Shown: in pieces, positions 31,647-43,056 of the stretch
Layout of the letters: every line of letters begins with the position of its first letter
Numbering within the stretch: the stretch's first letter is position 1
Assembly: GCF_000988165.1 (NCBI RefSeq)
Contig: NW_020169296.1
Span: forward strand, 1-64,000
Direction: 5' to 3'
DNA length: 64,000 nt
Source: Vairimorpha ceranae
Lineage: Eukaryota; Microsporidia; Nosematidae
Notes under the pieces: model-generated
The model's database searches: none
Seen by the model: only the letters and a program-made list of their open reading frames with translations
Told to the model about the DNA's origin: nothing
Program-made: the position numbers and the translations under genes

Positions 31647-32714
31647 TTTGATTTGTAATTTTTTACATTTTATATTGAATTTTGAAAGTATAGTTTAAGG
31701 GTATTTGACTTCTTCTTATTGATTTTTTTTTCTGTGAATTAATACTGGTTTTGGACTCGTATGATTTGACACATTAAAGATCTTCTGTGTTATTTTAATT
31801 TGTATTATTATAGGTCGCTGTAACTATCTAATTTTTATATTTATACTTAAATACAGCTTAAATTTAAATTAAAAAATCTTAATTTTATTCTACGCCATTC
31901 TAAGTAAAAATTTTCAACTTAAATTCGCTGCGTGACATTGCAATTTAATAAGGTATTGGAAAGTGTTTTTTTGTTTTAATAGCATGTAAGCAATAGTAAT
32001 TATTTTTCAGTTTTTTCTTAGTTTTTAATAACACATTCATCTATCACATTTGATTAAACACATAAAGCATTTTGATGTCGCCTTAAAATTCTGCAAAACC
32101 GTTATTTATATTTTTTTAGTTTAATGATTTGCTATTTTTTTATCTGTCAAACCACAAATTTGACATATTCATACACAAATACATTAAAGTGACACATAGT
32201 GCTTTTTATTTGTTGATAAAAATTATGTAAGTAAAAAATTTAATAACAATTTTTTGCGTAATTTTTTTATCTAAGTATCGATTGCTAATCCAAAAACATA
32301 AGCCTGTCAAATAATTTAACTCAATTTAGATGTAAAAATACCTATTGTAGCAAATTTAATAGTATAAGATGTTAGTTTAACTTTGATTAAGCAGTGTTGT
32401 GGTTTTGTCAAAATTAAAACAATTTTTTTATTAAAATATAAGTAATTTTGATTTAAAAATTAACCTGCGCTAATGTAACAGTTAGTCTTATAATAGGAAT
32501 TGCGTAAAACTTCTCGATTACACAAAGATACATAAACAAATGCAAGTGAAAGCTGTACAATGATCAAAAGGATAAAATTTTTAACATTTTGGTAGTATTC
32601 AAATACTTGACAATACAGATATACTTTAACATTTACCAATTTTTTCGGTAGAATATTTTTTTTTTCTAAATTTTTTTAAAATGAAAATGATTAGATGCTT
32701 GTGAAAAATAATAA
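31647..32714. other. AT-rich spacer between convergent genes
   Basis: It lies between the 3' ends of the orphan gene and the phosphotransferase gene. No coding frame or repeat was recognised. Confidence 0.45.
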
Positions 32715-33851
32715 TTAATTTTTTTTATTTAGAGACAAAATATTAATTTTTAAAGATGTCTTACAGGCAAATATTGCATTGTAAATAGAATTTAAATAAT
32801 AACAAAAAGTAATAAAAAAAAGGCATACCAAAACAAAACCATTAGATGCAGATTCGAAAAAATAAGCACTAATCGCAAACAAAACGTACAAAATGTAAGA
32901 AAAATTGTAAAAATGAGCTCGACCACCAATTATATTACAGTAGACTTCTTCGATGTATTTCAGTGAAAAATTTTGTGCAAAAATTATTAAATTAATAATT
33001 TGCAAATCTGGACGCAGTAAAAATCTAGAATGTAAGGTATATAAAGGTGGAATTAATAACCCAATACTAAAATAACTAAAAAACACTTCTCTGCGCTTTT
33101 TAATTTTAGTCAATTTAAGTGATTTAAAATACGAGGAAATATAGTTGTAAATAAAGACAGACAACGATAAAAGAAACAATGGAGATACAGGTACAAATGT
33201 AATAACACGAGTTAAAGATGAATGATGTGTAAAACAATCTACTGTATAACTTAATGATGTATCACGAAATGCTGACATAAGATGTAGAATAATAATAAAC
33301 ATTATACCTTCTGTAGGCCCACTAATAAAACCAAATTCAAATAAACCAGTAAATTTTTCCTCCAATCCAGAAAAATAAAACCCATACATAACTGTTAGAA
33401 TAACCAAAAGCGATGTCAAGGACAAACCTAGTCGTAATGAAGAGATTAATGTAATCATACAAAAAAACACGACGCAAGAATCTACACCATGATCAAATAA
33501 TTGTCCTAAAGGAGACATTTCTTTAAGTTTACGAGCTTGTGCTCCATCTAAATTATCCATTGTAAAATAAAAAAATAAACACATCGCACTAAAAAGAGAA
33601 ATCCAACTTTCTTTACAACACAATTCTACATCATAAAGAATAACTGTTATAAAGTTAAATAACATAATAATATATCCGAAAAGGGTAAGCATATTAGGAG
33701 AAATGGTCTCTGGCGTATTATTAAGAACGAAAGATGTATACCTTTTAAAAATATAAGCAGATAAAATAGATCTATCAATACATCTATATTTATGATTTCT
33801 GAGGCAATATTCCTCTTTTTGAGTGAGCTTAGTTTTAAATAATGAAAACAT
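32715..33851 (-). CDS. EPT1: CDP-ethanolamine/choline:diacylglycerol phosphotransferase (EPT1/CPT1 family)
   Basis: A 378-residue multi-pass membrane protein. The complete CDP-alcohol phosphotransferase motif D-x2-D-G-x2-A-R-x8-G-x3-D-x3-D is present at D99-D124 (DNLDGAQARKLKEMSPLGQL, then FDHGVD). SPNMLTLFGY precedes it, and EFGFISGPTEGIMFIIILHL follows, the second conserved block of EPT1/CPT1 enzymes. Seven or more hydrophobic helices follow one another to the C-terminus. The enzyme makes phosphatidylethanolamine or phosphatidylcholine in the ER from diacylglycerol and a CDP-alcohol. Sequence alone does not settle the head group. CGCCCCTATTTA precedes the ATG. Confidence 0.92.
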   Translation of the reverse strand: MFSLFKTKLTQKEEYCLRNHKYRCIDRSILSAYIFKRYTSFVLNNTPETISPNMLTLFGYIIMLFNFITVILYDVELCCKESWISLFSAMCLFFYFTMDNLDGAQARKLKEMSPLGQLFDHGVDSCVVFFCMITLISSLRLGLSLTSLLVILTVMYGFYFSGLEEKFTGLFEFGFISGPTEGIMFIIILHLMSAFRDTSLSYTVDCFTHHSSLTRVITFVPVSPLFLLSLSVFIYNYISSYFKSLKLTKIKKRREVFFSYFSIGLLIPPLYTLHSRFLLRPDLQIINLIIFAQNFSLKYIEEVYCNIIGGRAHFYNFSYILYVLFAISAYFFESASNGFVLVCLFFITFCYYLNSIYNAIFACKTSLKINILSLNKKN

Positions 33852-34944
33852 TAAATAGGGGCGAAAAATAAATTAGAATTTTTTTTAAATTAGATACGAG
33901 ATATAATAACAGCTTATACTTTAAATGGAAATGTATTACTTTGTATTTTTGTAAAAAAAACTTTTTTTTTAGTTAATGTTGTTTTTTATATTTAAAAGTT
34001 TATATTCCAGTAATAAAAACAAAAAATTGAAGTAATAATTTATTGATAAAACAAAATGAAAACCTTGTAGCAATGCTTTATTGACGGAAATTTGATAATT
34101 AGAATGATTAATTTATACAATTTTAAAAGTAATATAATAAAACTTTATTTTATATCTTTCAAATAATCAACGATCTTAATAACTTCATTTGATTGTAACT
34201 TGTAAAAAAAATATCAGTGTTATATATTCTTAAAATATAGATTTTATCAAAAATTTGTATTTTTTTAGATGCTTTAAAAAGTTAAACATTTGAATTTAAA
34301 TTAAACTTATATTTATGTTTTCAATTAAATAATTATCATTTTTAACTATTTAAATTTATAAAACAATAATTAAGTTTTTTCTTGTATTTCTAAATAAGTA
34401 AAGATTTAATAAATGCATTATCTTTAAAAACAAAATTCCCGCCGCAATTAATAATTTAAACTAAATGCACGCCCGTGATATTTTAGGACTTCTTGTCTTA
34501 AATAAAGTATAATATTAAATAAAAAACTGACAAAAAATATAAGTTTAATATTGGATGTCAAAGAATTAAAGTAAAAAGTATGGGATTCGCTTTGCGTTTG
34601 TATTTTAAAAATTCCAAGTTATTTTTTAAAAACTTGTATTCATTTACTTTGTTAGTACTAATAACATTAATTCTTTATGACTAAAATAGCAAAAACAAGG
34701 ATAACAAAGTAATTGTAGTTTTATAAAGGTTAAAATTAGACAGCTTGTACCTATTTAAAAGTATTAAAATCTTTGGTCTTTCCATTGAATTTATTAAATG
34801 AGAAACCAAAAGACTTTAAATAATATTAGATTTACTAACTAGGCATATCTATAAGAATAAAATATTTAATATTCTATCTACGCTTATTTTTTAGGAAGTT
34901 TAAATCTACTAAAAATACTTCTTTAAAATTTATTAACCCCTTAA
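33852..34944. other. 1.1 kb AT-rich spacer between divergent genes
   Basis: It holds promoters for the phosphotransferase and CFT1. A slightly GC-richer word occurs at about 34437-34480 (CCCGCCGCAATTAA). No gene or RNA was recognised. Confidence 0.45.
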
Positions 34945-37900
34945 ATGAACTTCTCGTATTCTAAAAAGAATATGATAAATTGCTATGAAGGCTGTGCAAT
35001 TGGGAATTTTTTTGACAAAAAAAGAGGTTTAGTATTTTTTAACAAAAATATTCTTAGATGCTACACTTTAAACGAGGAAAATAAACCGGTGTTTTTATCT
35101 GAACATTTTCTTCTAGAAAACATTTTACAATTAGAGACATACACAATTGATTCAGTAACAGATGGATTAATTATTTTATTTGAGTCTGCTAAAATGTGCT
35201 CAGTTTTTTTTGTCTATAATGCTCCTGTAATAAATAGCCTTAAATTTTTTGATCAAGACTCTTACGATATTTTAAATCAAGATGAAAAATTTTTAAGAGT
35301 TGGCAAAGAAATTGGTTTTGTAAAAATCAGCAAAAGATTTTTTTCAATTTTTTCTCTAAGTGATAATAATTTTCTAGCAAAGGTTTTTAAATTTACAGAT
35401 ATTAATGAAAAAATTTTTAATGTAGTCGATCTGGTATTTTTATCAAATTACGTTGTACCAACGTTTTGTGTTATATTTAATGCGACACCTAGAAGTTATA
35501 TTAATTTAAATGTTATGCAAGCATTAATATGTTCTTATGACATAAAATTAAATAGTTTTTATGTATTAGATGATTTTGAAATACCAAGATATACAAAAAA
35601 AGTTGTTTATTCCGATGATACACTTTTATTTCTGTCTAGTAATGAAATTTTTATTAAGAATAAGCATAATGATTTAATATTGGCTCTAAACAAAATGTCC
35701 ACATATCCTCATAGAGAGCATTTAGAAAACATTATTATTATTGATCCTAAAGTTTTTTTTGAAAATGATAGACTTCTTATTTTTAACGGCGATGGTACAA
35801 TCTTTAATTTTTATATAATAAAAGATAGTGGAAGAATTATTGATATTATTCTTGAAGATAGAGAAAAACTTACAATACCAAAATTTTTATATTTTAAAGA
35901 CAATTTATTATTTTTAGGATCAAATGAAGACTCTTTTTTATTTCTGTTATGTCATTCTACTATAAGACTTGATAAAGCCGATGAAGAAGGCAATTTTTCT
36001 AAACTTACTAGTATAATAAGTAAAGAATACAAGTATTTGTACGGTGAAACAATTGATTTTTGTGAGCAAAAAAAGTTCTGTCTAGAAATGTTATATAAAC
36101 TTTCAGGCATTGGATATATAAATGATTTTTGTGTTAAATCTAATAATCAATATATTGCATGTTCAGAAGGCGTGTCTAATTGTATTTTAGAGTTTTCAAA
36201 CTTTTTAAATTACGATGTGAGAAAAGTAGTCGATTGTGTAAATTTTGAAAAAATTTTGTGCATAGATGGTAATTTTTACATAAAAGATAATAATAAAAAT
36301 ATTATTATTATAAAAAGTAAAGCAAAAAGATTGATACTTAATGAAAGTAATGATTTAAAAGACGATAAAGATTTTGAAATTACGAATCTTTCTGATGATT
36401 CTGATGGATTTTTAAACGAGCTTTCATTTGCATTACTTTGTTTTGAAAATAATAATTCAATTTTTTTAGTGCAAAAGAATAAGATTTTAACATTTGAAAA
36501 CAATATTTGTACGAAAACAGAAAATTTTATAAGTGATATTGTTAAAGTTAAGATTTACACTTACAATGGATTTGTGCTTTTAGGTTTTTTAGATAAAGAA
36601 AACAATTTTTTTTTAAGAAATCTTCATTCAACGTTTGAACAGATATTTGAAAATGCTTCATCATTTTGCTTTTACGAAAATTTATGCGTCCTAAGTGTTG
36701 AAAATAATTTAATTTTTTATAATTTTGAAACGCAACAAAATCAATGGATAATCAATGATATCACAAATTTAAATTTACAGTATCATATGGACACATTAGA
36801 TTATACAAAAAAAAGGTCAATCTTTTACAAAATTATAGAAATTGAAATATTTAAATTACAAAATGTATATTGGTTGTTTTTAATTAATGAGCTGGGCCAT
36901 TTTGCGATTTATAAAATAAACAAAAATATTTTAATTAAGATGCTAGTAGATGAAAACATCATTTTTGATTGTCAAACCAATATAAAGTTTTTCATCAAAA
37001 TTCGAAATTATATTTATTTAAACTCCAGATCACCTTATTTTACATTTATAAATGATAGACTTGAAATTTATTTTTATCGTTCTTTGCACAACATTAGAGA
37101 TTGTTCTTTTGTTGATGATAGTTGTTATATTTTAACTGATAATATTTTTGGTAAAATTTCAATTCCTGAAATAAAGAAAAATATTTGTAAAGTGAACACA
37201 AATCTGTTGAAAAATTTAACCTTATCTGATGATGTGATTTATGATAAGTATATTTTTAAAAGAATGAATATTTATAAATCACCTAAAAGTATAGAAATTT
37301 CAGGAAAGTACATTTTAGTTGTTTCTAGTATTAAAACAAAATTTAAAGATAATTCTGAAGATGAAAATCAGTTAGAGGTTTTTACGCAAAAATATTCAAT
37401 CGATTTGTATACGAGTGCTTATAAATTTATTTCTACTTTTGATCTTGAATCCGATGAATATGTTTTGGATATAAAAGAGCTATCATTGAATGACAGCATT
37501 GGAATTAATGGCAAAAATAATTTTATTGTTATTTGTGTAACTAAAGTCGAAGGAGAGGATAAACATTCGAGAGGAAGAATAATAGTTTTCGAACTTATAG
37601 ACATAATTGTAGATAAAGCTAATGTTCATAAAGATAAAAAATTAAAGGTTTTGGCTTCAGAAAATATTAAAGGATGCATTACAAAATGTGATGAAATCAA
37701 AGGCAATCTTATAGTTGCACTTGGAATTAAAACAATGATTTATAAAATTGATAGAAGTGAAGGACTGATTCCTATTGGAATACATGATTTATATACACTT
37801 ACCACTTCTATGATTACAATCAAAAATTTTGTTCTTTTTTCTGATATTTATAGAGGGTTATCATTTTTTTACTATCAAAATAAACCTGTACGTTTTAATT

Positions 37901-38412
37901 TGGTTTGTACTAGTGAATCTATAAAAAATGCAGTTCATGTAGATTTTATAGTAAAAGAACCGGCACTTGGAATTATTTGTACCGATTTTGCTGGTAATAT
38001 TCATACATATACATATTCACCAGTAAATATTCTTAGTTGTAACGGTACTAAATTTGTTAAAAGATGTGAAACAAATTTTAATTTAGGAAAATTGGTGATA
38101 AAACGGGCACATTCTAAATTATTAAACCCCGTTTTTATTTCAGATAGTAACTACATAATTGAACTGGATTCTTTAAGCTTAGATAATTACAATAATTTTT
38201 TAAAAGTTCAAAATGCTTATCTTTCATTGATTGAAGATACATTTGGGTTATGTCCAGAAAATTTTAATAATTGTGAATATCACTTAAAACCACCGTCTGT
38301 CAAAAAACCCATTCTAAAAGAATTGTTATTTAGATTTTTGCATCTGCCTGTCGATAAAAAAGCCAACTTTTTGAAAGAAGAAGATTTAATTTTTAAAAGC
38401 ATTACATCTTGA
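34945..38412 (+). CDS. CFT1: Cleavage and polyadenylation specificity factor subunit 1 (CPSF160/Cft1)
   Basis: A 1155-residue triple-beta-propeller protein of the CPSF160/DDB1/SF3b130 superfamily. The C-terminal CPSF-A domain is best kept (about 770-1130): a long strand pair, then GEDKHSRGRIIVFELIDII, IKGCITKCDEIKGNLIVALG, IGIHDLYTLTTSMITIKNFV, LFSDIYRGLSFFYYQNKP, and VDFIVKEPALGIICTDFAGN. The phrase 'GED..SRGRI.VFE.I' and 'YT..SM..IKNF.L..D...' agree with Cft1 rather than DDB1 or SF3B3. The N-terminal VVPTFCVIFNATPRSY also recalls Cft1. Cft1 scaffolds the poly(A)-signal recognition module. It is shorter than yeast Cft1 (1357). AACCCCTTAA precedes the ATG. Confidence 0.85.
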   Translation: MNFSYSKKNMINCYEGCAIGNFFDKKRGLVFFNKNILRCYTLNEENKPVFLSEHFLLENILQLETYTIDSVTDGLIILFESAKMCSVFFVYNAPVINSLKFFDQDSYDILNQDEKFLRVGKEIGFVKISKRFFSIFSLSDNNFLAKVFKFTDINEKIFNVVDLVFLSNYVVPTFCVIFNATPRSYINLNVMQALICSYDIKLNSFYVLDDFEIPRYTKKVVYSDDTLLFLSSNEIFIKNKHNDLILALNKMSTYPHREHLENIIIIDPKVFFENDRLLIFNGDGTIFNFYIIKDSGRIIDIILEDREKLTIPKFLYFKDNLLFLGSNEDSFLFLLCHSTIRLDKADEEGNFSKLTSIISKEYKYLYGETIDFCEQKKFCLEMLYKLSGIGYINDFCVKSNNQYIACSEGVSNCILEFSNFLNYDVRKVVDCVNFEKILCIDGNFYIKDNNKNIIIIKSKAKRLILNESNDLKDDKDFEITNLSDDSDGFLNELSFALLCFENNNSIFLVQKNKILTFENNICTKTENFISDIVKVKIYTYNGFVLLGFLDKENNFFLRNLHSTFEQIFENASSFCFYENLCVLSVENNLIFYNFETQQNQWIINDITNLNLQYHMDTLDYTKKRSIFYKIIEIEIFKLQNVYWLFLINELGHFAIYKINKNILIKMLVDENIIFDCQTNIKFFIKIRNYIYLNSRSPYFTFINDRLEIYFYRSLHNIRDCSFVDDSCYILTDNIFGKISIPEIKKNICKVNTNLLKNLTLSDDVIYDKYIFKRMNIYKSPKSIEISGKYILVVSSIKTKFKDNSEDENQLEVFTQKYSIDLYTSAYKFISTFDLESDEYVLDIKELSLNDSIGINGKNNFIVICVTKVEGEDKHSRGRIIVFELIDIIVDKANVHKDKKLKVLASENIKGCITKCDEIKGNLIVALGIKTMIYKIDRSEGLIPIGIHDLYTLTTSMITIKNFVLFSDIYRGLSFFYYQNKPVRFNLVCTSESIKNAVHVDFIVKEPALGIICTDFAGNIHTYTYSPVNILSCNGTKFVKRCETNFNLGKLVIKRAHSKLLNPVFISDSNYIIELDSLSLDNYNNFLKVQNAYLSLIEDTFGLCPENFNNCEYHLKPPSVKKPILKELLFRFLHLPVDKKANFLKEEDLIFKSITS

Positions 38413-38565
38413 ATTAGTTTACTTTTAATTAATTAAATGTTATTTTTTAAAATTATGATAATATTTCTTAATCTTTTATTTATTCTATTTAATTGCTCCT
38501 TACTTTGTTTCTGCTACATTCTTTATTTTTTTTTAAATTTTCAATTTTTTTATAAAACCCAGAAA

Positions 38566-41124
38566 ATGCCAATTGATGTTGACAATAGAAATTATGAAAA
38601 AAAAGAATATTTAGAAAAAACTTTTAAAAGATATAAATTAGATGATAAAATTAAATTTAACTTTTTAATAGGAAGAGATCTTTCTTATGAAGAAACTTCC
38701 CTTTTATTGCCTAATTCTTTTACCTTCGAAAAAAATGAACTTGATATTGTTGCATTAACAGAGCTGCAAAAATTTGGAAATTTTAACGAGAAGGAAACGC
38801 TTTTTTTTATTAAAATGTTTCAAACTTCCAATTCTGATGAAAAAGAAATTTTTAAAAACCTTATGCATATTTTTACAGCAAATAATAAAAAAAGAAAAAA
38901 GGCTGTGCATAAACTTTGTACAGCAAAAAATTACAATCTTGTAGTTGAAAAAATTATTTTTTGTTTAATTTCACAAGATCTTAAATTAATAGTAAAAGAA
39001 GATTTATTATTAGTTATTGAAACTTTAATAGTAAAACATATTTCTAGCTTTTTGTATTGGCCTGAAATAATTTGCCTTTTGGTTAAATTTATTAATGAAG
39101 ATAATCTTATTAACAAATCTATTGATATATTGTTATTTTATATTGAAAATGAAAGTGAAAATATTATTAATTTTATAAATCAAGAAATTGAGACTGATAA
39201 TTCTATTTTACAAGATATTTTAAGTAAATTAATAGCCTTGCTTGTTATAAATAATGGATACAATACGACATTAATGAGATTTATAAACATTGAAATAGAG
39301 CTTAAAGTCAATAATCAATTATTAATTTTTTTACGATCTCATTATTTTATGTTTACATTAATGGGTGGTGAAATTACAGATTTTAAAAAAGAAATGTATA
39401 CCTTTTTGCATAAACTTTCTAAATTTAAAAATAAAAGAGTTCTAAAAGAGCTTGCAAATATTATTTCACATTTACACATTCAAAAGTTAATAGATGATGC
39501 AGACCTATGGTTTGATAAATTTTATACAACGGTATTGGATTTTTGTACTACAAATAACAGAGATTTTAGTACTCTCATGATACCTAGTGCATTACAAGAA
39601 AAAAGATTTTTGATCCATTTAATTCGCACCTGTGCAATTTTATCAACAAGCAATCAAAATAATTCTGTTAAAGTTTTTAAAATTATCAAAAACTGGCCTG
39701 ATTTTGACATAAACAATATTAAAATATTCTACAGAATTCAAAATAATTTAGATTATAAAAGTAATATAGATTATATTTTATCTAATTTGATAAATATGTT
39801 AGATGTTAAATATAAAGAATATGAGCATATTGTATCACAAATTTTCATTAATATGTTACCAAATAAAACTATAGAAGAACATCTAATTACACATATGTGT
39901 GATAAAGAAAGTATTTTAAAAATATTTAGTCAAACACAACTACTTGCACCAGAAAATTATATACAATTTAGAGAAAGTGTCTTTATTTTGCTGAAATCAA
40001 ATTCTACATCATGTTTGAAAAATATTTTGCATTTTTGTGAGATTGGAAAGTTTAACAAAGAAGATTTTAATAGACTTTTTGAACTAGGAAAGCAGAAAAT
40101 TGATGGTGTAGAAGATAAAATAAAGATTTATGGTTATAAGATTTTAAACGCAACAATTCATTGTATAGAAGATACAGACGTAAAAAATTTGGGAAAAGTA
40201 CTTTACGAAAAATTAGATAAAACAAACCTTCCGTTGTTAAGTAAACAACTTGAAACTTTAGCTAAAATTTACGAAAAAGCCCCTTTTTCAAATTGTTCTG
40301 ATTTAGTACTCGAACTTGCTCCACTTTTGAAATATAAAAATGAAAAAGTTAAAGAAAAAATTGTTTTTTTCTTACTTACAATATTAAATTGTACAAAAGT
40401 CAATAATATTAAAAAAATAGAGTTTATGCGTATAACTTATGACGTAATGGATTACCTTTCATTTTGGTATATTAAAAGGAAACAAATAGGTGTGGATTTA
40501 TTAATAAAACTTTCTGATATTATACCTCCTCAGGAAATTGTAAATATTTTTTTAGAATTTCTAGAATGCAATGATAAAAATGTCAAAACAGGCCTTATTT
40601 CAGGAATATCACAACTTTCTAATCATTGCGGAATTTATAATATACTGCCTGTTTTACTTGTTGATTATTCTTATTTAGAAGATAAATCTAAATTAATTAT
40701 TGTACAAATACTTAGTAAATGTAAAATAGATACTAAATATATTTCTTATCTTAGTTATTTGATAGAAGATTGTATTATTAATAATGATGCAAATTTTAGA
40801 TTAGCAGGTATTAATTTATGCACACAATTATTAATTAAAAATGAAAAGCATAATTTAGATGTAGAAATTTTTACGCATTTTTTAAATTTAATATGGTTTA
40901 ATATTCTAGAAAAAAATATTGAAATAAAAAAAGTATTTGAGAAATTTATACAAGAATTTACAAAAACAATAGGCGGACAATTTTTTATAAAATATCTGAT
41001 ACAGGGTCTTTACCATCCCTCAAAAAAAGTACAAAAGAGATACATGGAAATTTTTAATATTGTAAAAAACAATGATGATTTTGTAAATGAATATCTTTTG
41101 GTTATAGATAAAGAACTACAATGA
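38566..41124 (+). CDS. HSH155: Splicing factor SF3b subunit 1 (SF3B1/Hsh155)
   Basis: An 852-residue HEAT-repeat protein. The order of conserved pieces matches the SF3B1 superhelix. The N-terminal LLPNSFTFEKNE with the following helices corresponds to 'LLPENFEDLTPEE'. KNEKVKEKIVFFLLTIL parallels 'RHEKVQENCIDLVGRI', and CGIYNILPVLLVDYSYLED parallels 'FTVLPALMNEYRVPE'. The end GGQFFIKYLIQGLYHPSKKV, QKRYMEIFNIV parallels '[24 protein letters not shown]'. The protein is a core of U2 snRNP that clamps the branch-site duplex, so introns exist somewhere in this genome. The start at 38566 follows ACCCAGAAA; a longer frame adds 43 very hydrophobic residues that look non-genuine. The N-terminal unstructured region of other SF3B1 proteins is absent. 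Confidence 0.88.
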   Translation: MPIDVDNRNYEKKEYLEKTFKRYKLDDKIKFNFLIGRDLSYEETSLLLPNSFTFEKNELDIVALTELQKFGNFNEKETLFFIKMFQTSNSDEKEIFKNLMHIFTANNKKRKKAVHKLCTAKNYNLVVEKIIFCLISQDLKLIVKEDLLLVIETLIVKHISSFLYWPEIICLLVKFINEDNLINKSIDILLFYIENESENIINFINQEIETDNSILQDILSKLIALLVINNGYNTTLMRFINIEIELKVNNQLLIFLRSHYFMFTLMGGEITDFKKEMYTFLHKLSKFKNKRVLKELANIISHLHIQKLIDDADLWFDKFYTTVLDFCTTNNRDFSTLMIPSALQEKRFLIHLIRTCAILSTSNQNNSVKVFKIIKNWPDFDINNIKIFYRIQNNLDYKSNIDYILSNLINMLDVKYKEYEHIVSQIFINMLPNKTIEEHLITHMCDKESILKIFSQTQLLAPENYIQFRESVFILLKSNSTSCLKNILHFCEIGKFNKEDFNRLFELGKQKIDGVEDKIKIYGYKILNATIHCIEDTDVKNLGKVLYEKLDKTNLPLLSKQLETLAKIYEKAPFSNCSDLVLELAPLLKYKNEKVKEKIVFFLLTILNCTKVNNIKKIEFMRITYDVMDYLSFWYIKRKQIGVDLLIKLSDIIPPQEIVNIFLEFLECNDKNVKTGLISGISQLSNHCGIYNILPVLLVDYSYLEDKSKLIIVQILSKCKIDTKYISYLSYLIEDCIINNDANFRLAGINLCTQLLIKNEKHNLDVEIFTHFLNLIWFNILEKNIEIKKVFEKFIQEFTKTIGGQFFIKYLIQGLYHPSKKVQKRYMEIFNIVKNNDDFVNEYLLVIDKELQ

Positions 41125-41227
41125 CATAAATATAATATTTTATAAATTTTGATAGATTTTAAGAAATTTAAATCGTTTTATTTTTATGAATGCAAGTAAT
41201 AAATTATTAAAAATTAAATTAAATTTA

Positions 41228-42163
41228 TTAAAAAGATTCGGGTTCATATCTAAAAGGTTCGATATCTTTACCCGGCTTAGTTTGTACAATTTTATTTAAG
41301 ATCTTTTTGTACATCCTATTAGTATTACATTCTTTAGATACAGATGTATTTAACTTTAAAATGTAATCTTCCTTAGAATATCCAAAAAGAATAGAAGTTT
41401 TATATTTATCATCAATTTCAGTAATTCCTTCATTAACAATTACATGACTAGAGCCAAAATCTTTTCTTTGTTTATAATCTATTCCTTCTTTATTTTCTGT
41501 AAATGTATTATATTTTGTTTTTATAATTTCTAATCCTGGTCCTGCCCAATCACCCCATCCAGGTAAAATCCTTTCAACAATTTTAGGCGTATTTTCGTTA
41601 ACAATTTCTTCCTTCTCTTTAATAAAATCTTCTTCATTTTCTTCCATATCGTTTTTAAAAGCCAATTTAACAATTTCATGCTGTTCTTTATTTTTTATAG
41701 AATCTGTAAAATTAAAAATAGGAGCATTATCTACAATATCATCATTGTAAACTTCCTCTTCTTCTTCTTCAATTTCAGGATTTTCAGTGATATTAATTTC
41801 TTGTTCTTCGCAATCTACATCTTTTCTAGCCAATCTTTTTACCTTTCTGTATGATTTACTTTTAATACGCTTAATTTTTCTCATTTTTGCATCGTAGTTG
41901 TGTTGAAAAGTTAGTCTTTTATTTTTTTCATCAACAGATTCAGACCTTTTGTTTAAAATTGCAGATAATGTTGATTCCAGTTTTGTCTTCGGAACAATAT
42001 TATAAAAATTTGGTTTGGTTTGTCTAAAGCCTGTTATAGACTCTTTGTTAGCTATAAACTTATTGATTTCTTGTCTGTTATTAATAATAAGTGGTTTTTT
42101 AGTATCTATTGTTTCTATATGCTCATCTACAATTAAATCGTCAATAGTTAATTTGTTCGACAT
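41228..42163 (-). CDS. UTP14: Small-subunit processome component UTP14
   Basis: A 311-residue highly charged protein. The conserved central element is KMRKIKRIKSKSYRKVKRLA (about 92-111). An acidic stretch (EEEEEE) follows, then the C-terminal signature ILPGWGDWAGPG (about 203-214). The basic KQRKDFGSSHVIVNEGITEI continues it, matching 'GWGSWGG.G......KD....VIINE' of Utp14. Utp14 is a nucleolar 90S pre-ribosome factor that activates the helicase Dhr1. It is about one third the length of yeast Utp14, keeping the C-terminal blocks. TTACCCCTTAA precedes the ATG. Confidence 0.88.
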   Translation of the reverse strand: MSNKLTIDDLIVDEHIETIDTKKPLIINNRQEINKFIANKESITGFRQTKPNFYNIVPKTKLESTLSAILNKRSESVDEKNKRLTFQHNYDAKMRKIKRIKSKSYRKVKRLARKDVDCEEQEINITENPEIEEEEEEVYNDDIVDNAPIFNFTDSIKNKEQHEIVKLAFKNDMEENEEDFIKEKEEIVNENTPKIVERILPGWGDWAGPGLEIIKTKYNTFTENKEGIDYKQRKDFGSSHVIVNEGITEIDDKYKTSILFGYSKEDYILKLNTSVSKECNTNRMYKKILNKIVQTKPGKDIEPFRYEPESF

Positions 42164-42582
42164 TTAAGGGGTAAAATAAGTTGAGAAAGACAAAACTACT
42201 GTAAAATATAATTTTTCATTTTAATATTGTTTTTAACGAGGAATGACTGTTATTTAAAATAATTTTATTTTACCCCTCATGCAAGGAAAACAAAATTCTA
42301 ATAAAACAGTTATCGATAGTTTTAGTTTATAAAAAATTGTATAATTTTTATGTATAAAATTTAAACTTAATCGCATCACAGGGAGAAACTTCTATAATAA
42401 ATTTTTACAATGGTAATTTTTGTAATCAAATACATCAAAAATGATATTATTTTTGTATCTATTTGTAATAAAATTATTATCTAAATGTTTCTATGGATTT
42501 ACAATTGATTTTTTAAATTAGAGCATTTAAAATAAACAAATGCAATTTTTAATTTCATCAAATATGCAATTGCAGAACCCTT
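42164..42582. other. Divergent promoter spacer
   Basis: An AT-rich spacer between divergent UTP14 and PSF3. A second ACCCCTCATG-like word occurs at about 42273 on the plus strand, a CCC-ATG signal, but the frame after it is short and closes quickly, so I annotate no gene. Confidence 0.45.
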
Positions 42583-43056
42583 ATGAATTTATTGCCTTTA
42601 GAAGACATTGTTAATGCAGAAACAAAAATTAAGGTAGTATTTAATCATAAAATAAACAACTTCGGATTTTTAATCAATGATACTACACAAGATATAGAAG
42701 TAGGCGTCAAAGTAGATGTTCCTTTATATATTGCGCAATTTTTGTTGGAAAACAAACACTGTACACTTGTCAATGAAATACTTTCTGAAGAAATAAAAAA
42801 CGATTTAAGAGCCAACTCATCAATTATTAATCTTAATTTATTGTACACATACTTCTACTATTTTATTTCTAATTTTGAAGATAACGACTACGTTTTAAAT
42901 ATTATGTTTTCTAGATACAATTGCCTATTTAAGTTAATTTTAAAAGAACGCCTAGACGAGGATGATCTATATATTCTTGATGTTAGTGAAAAGAAAGTTA
43001 TTACAACTGCTAGAAAGTATTTTTTATTGTATAGAACTTTTTTTATTAAATCGTAG
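42583..43056 (+). CDS. PSF3: GINS complex subunit PSF3
   Basis: A 157-residue protein. The N-terminal B-domain reads LPLEDIVNAETKIKVVFNHK, then FGFLINDT and VGVKVDVPLYIAQFL. The A-domain helices include EEIKNDLRANSSIINLNLLY. This matches Psf3, whose N-terminus reads '.L.DIL..E.K....F......LGFL' and '..G.K.ELP.WLA..L'. GINS is part of the CMG replicative helicase with Cdc45 and Mcm2-7. The length is a little below fungal Psf3 (about 190). AACCCTT precedes the ATG. eIF2-alpha follows 28 bp downstream on the same strand. Confidence 0.88.
   Translation: MNLLPLEDIVNAETKIKVVFNHKINNFGFLINDTTQDIEVGVKVDVPLYIAQFLLENKHCTLVNEILSEEIKNDLRANSSIINLNLLYTYFYYFISNFEDNDYVLNIMFSRYNCLFKLILKERLDEDDLYILDVSEKKVITTARKYFLLYRTFFIKS

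Noticed and set aside
38437..38565. Hydrophobic 43-residue extension of SF3B1
   Set aside because: A nuclear spliceosome protein should not have it, and the CCC-ATG signal places the start at 38566.
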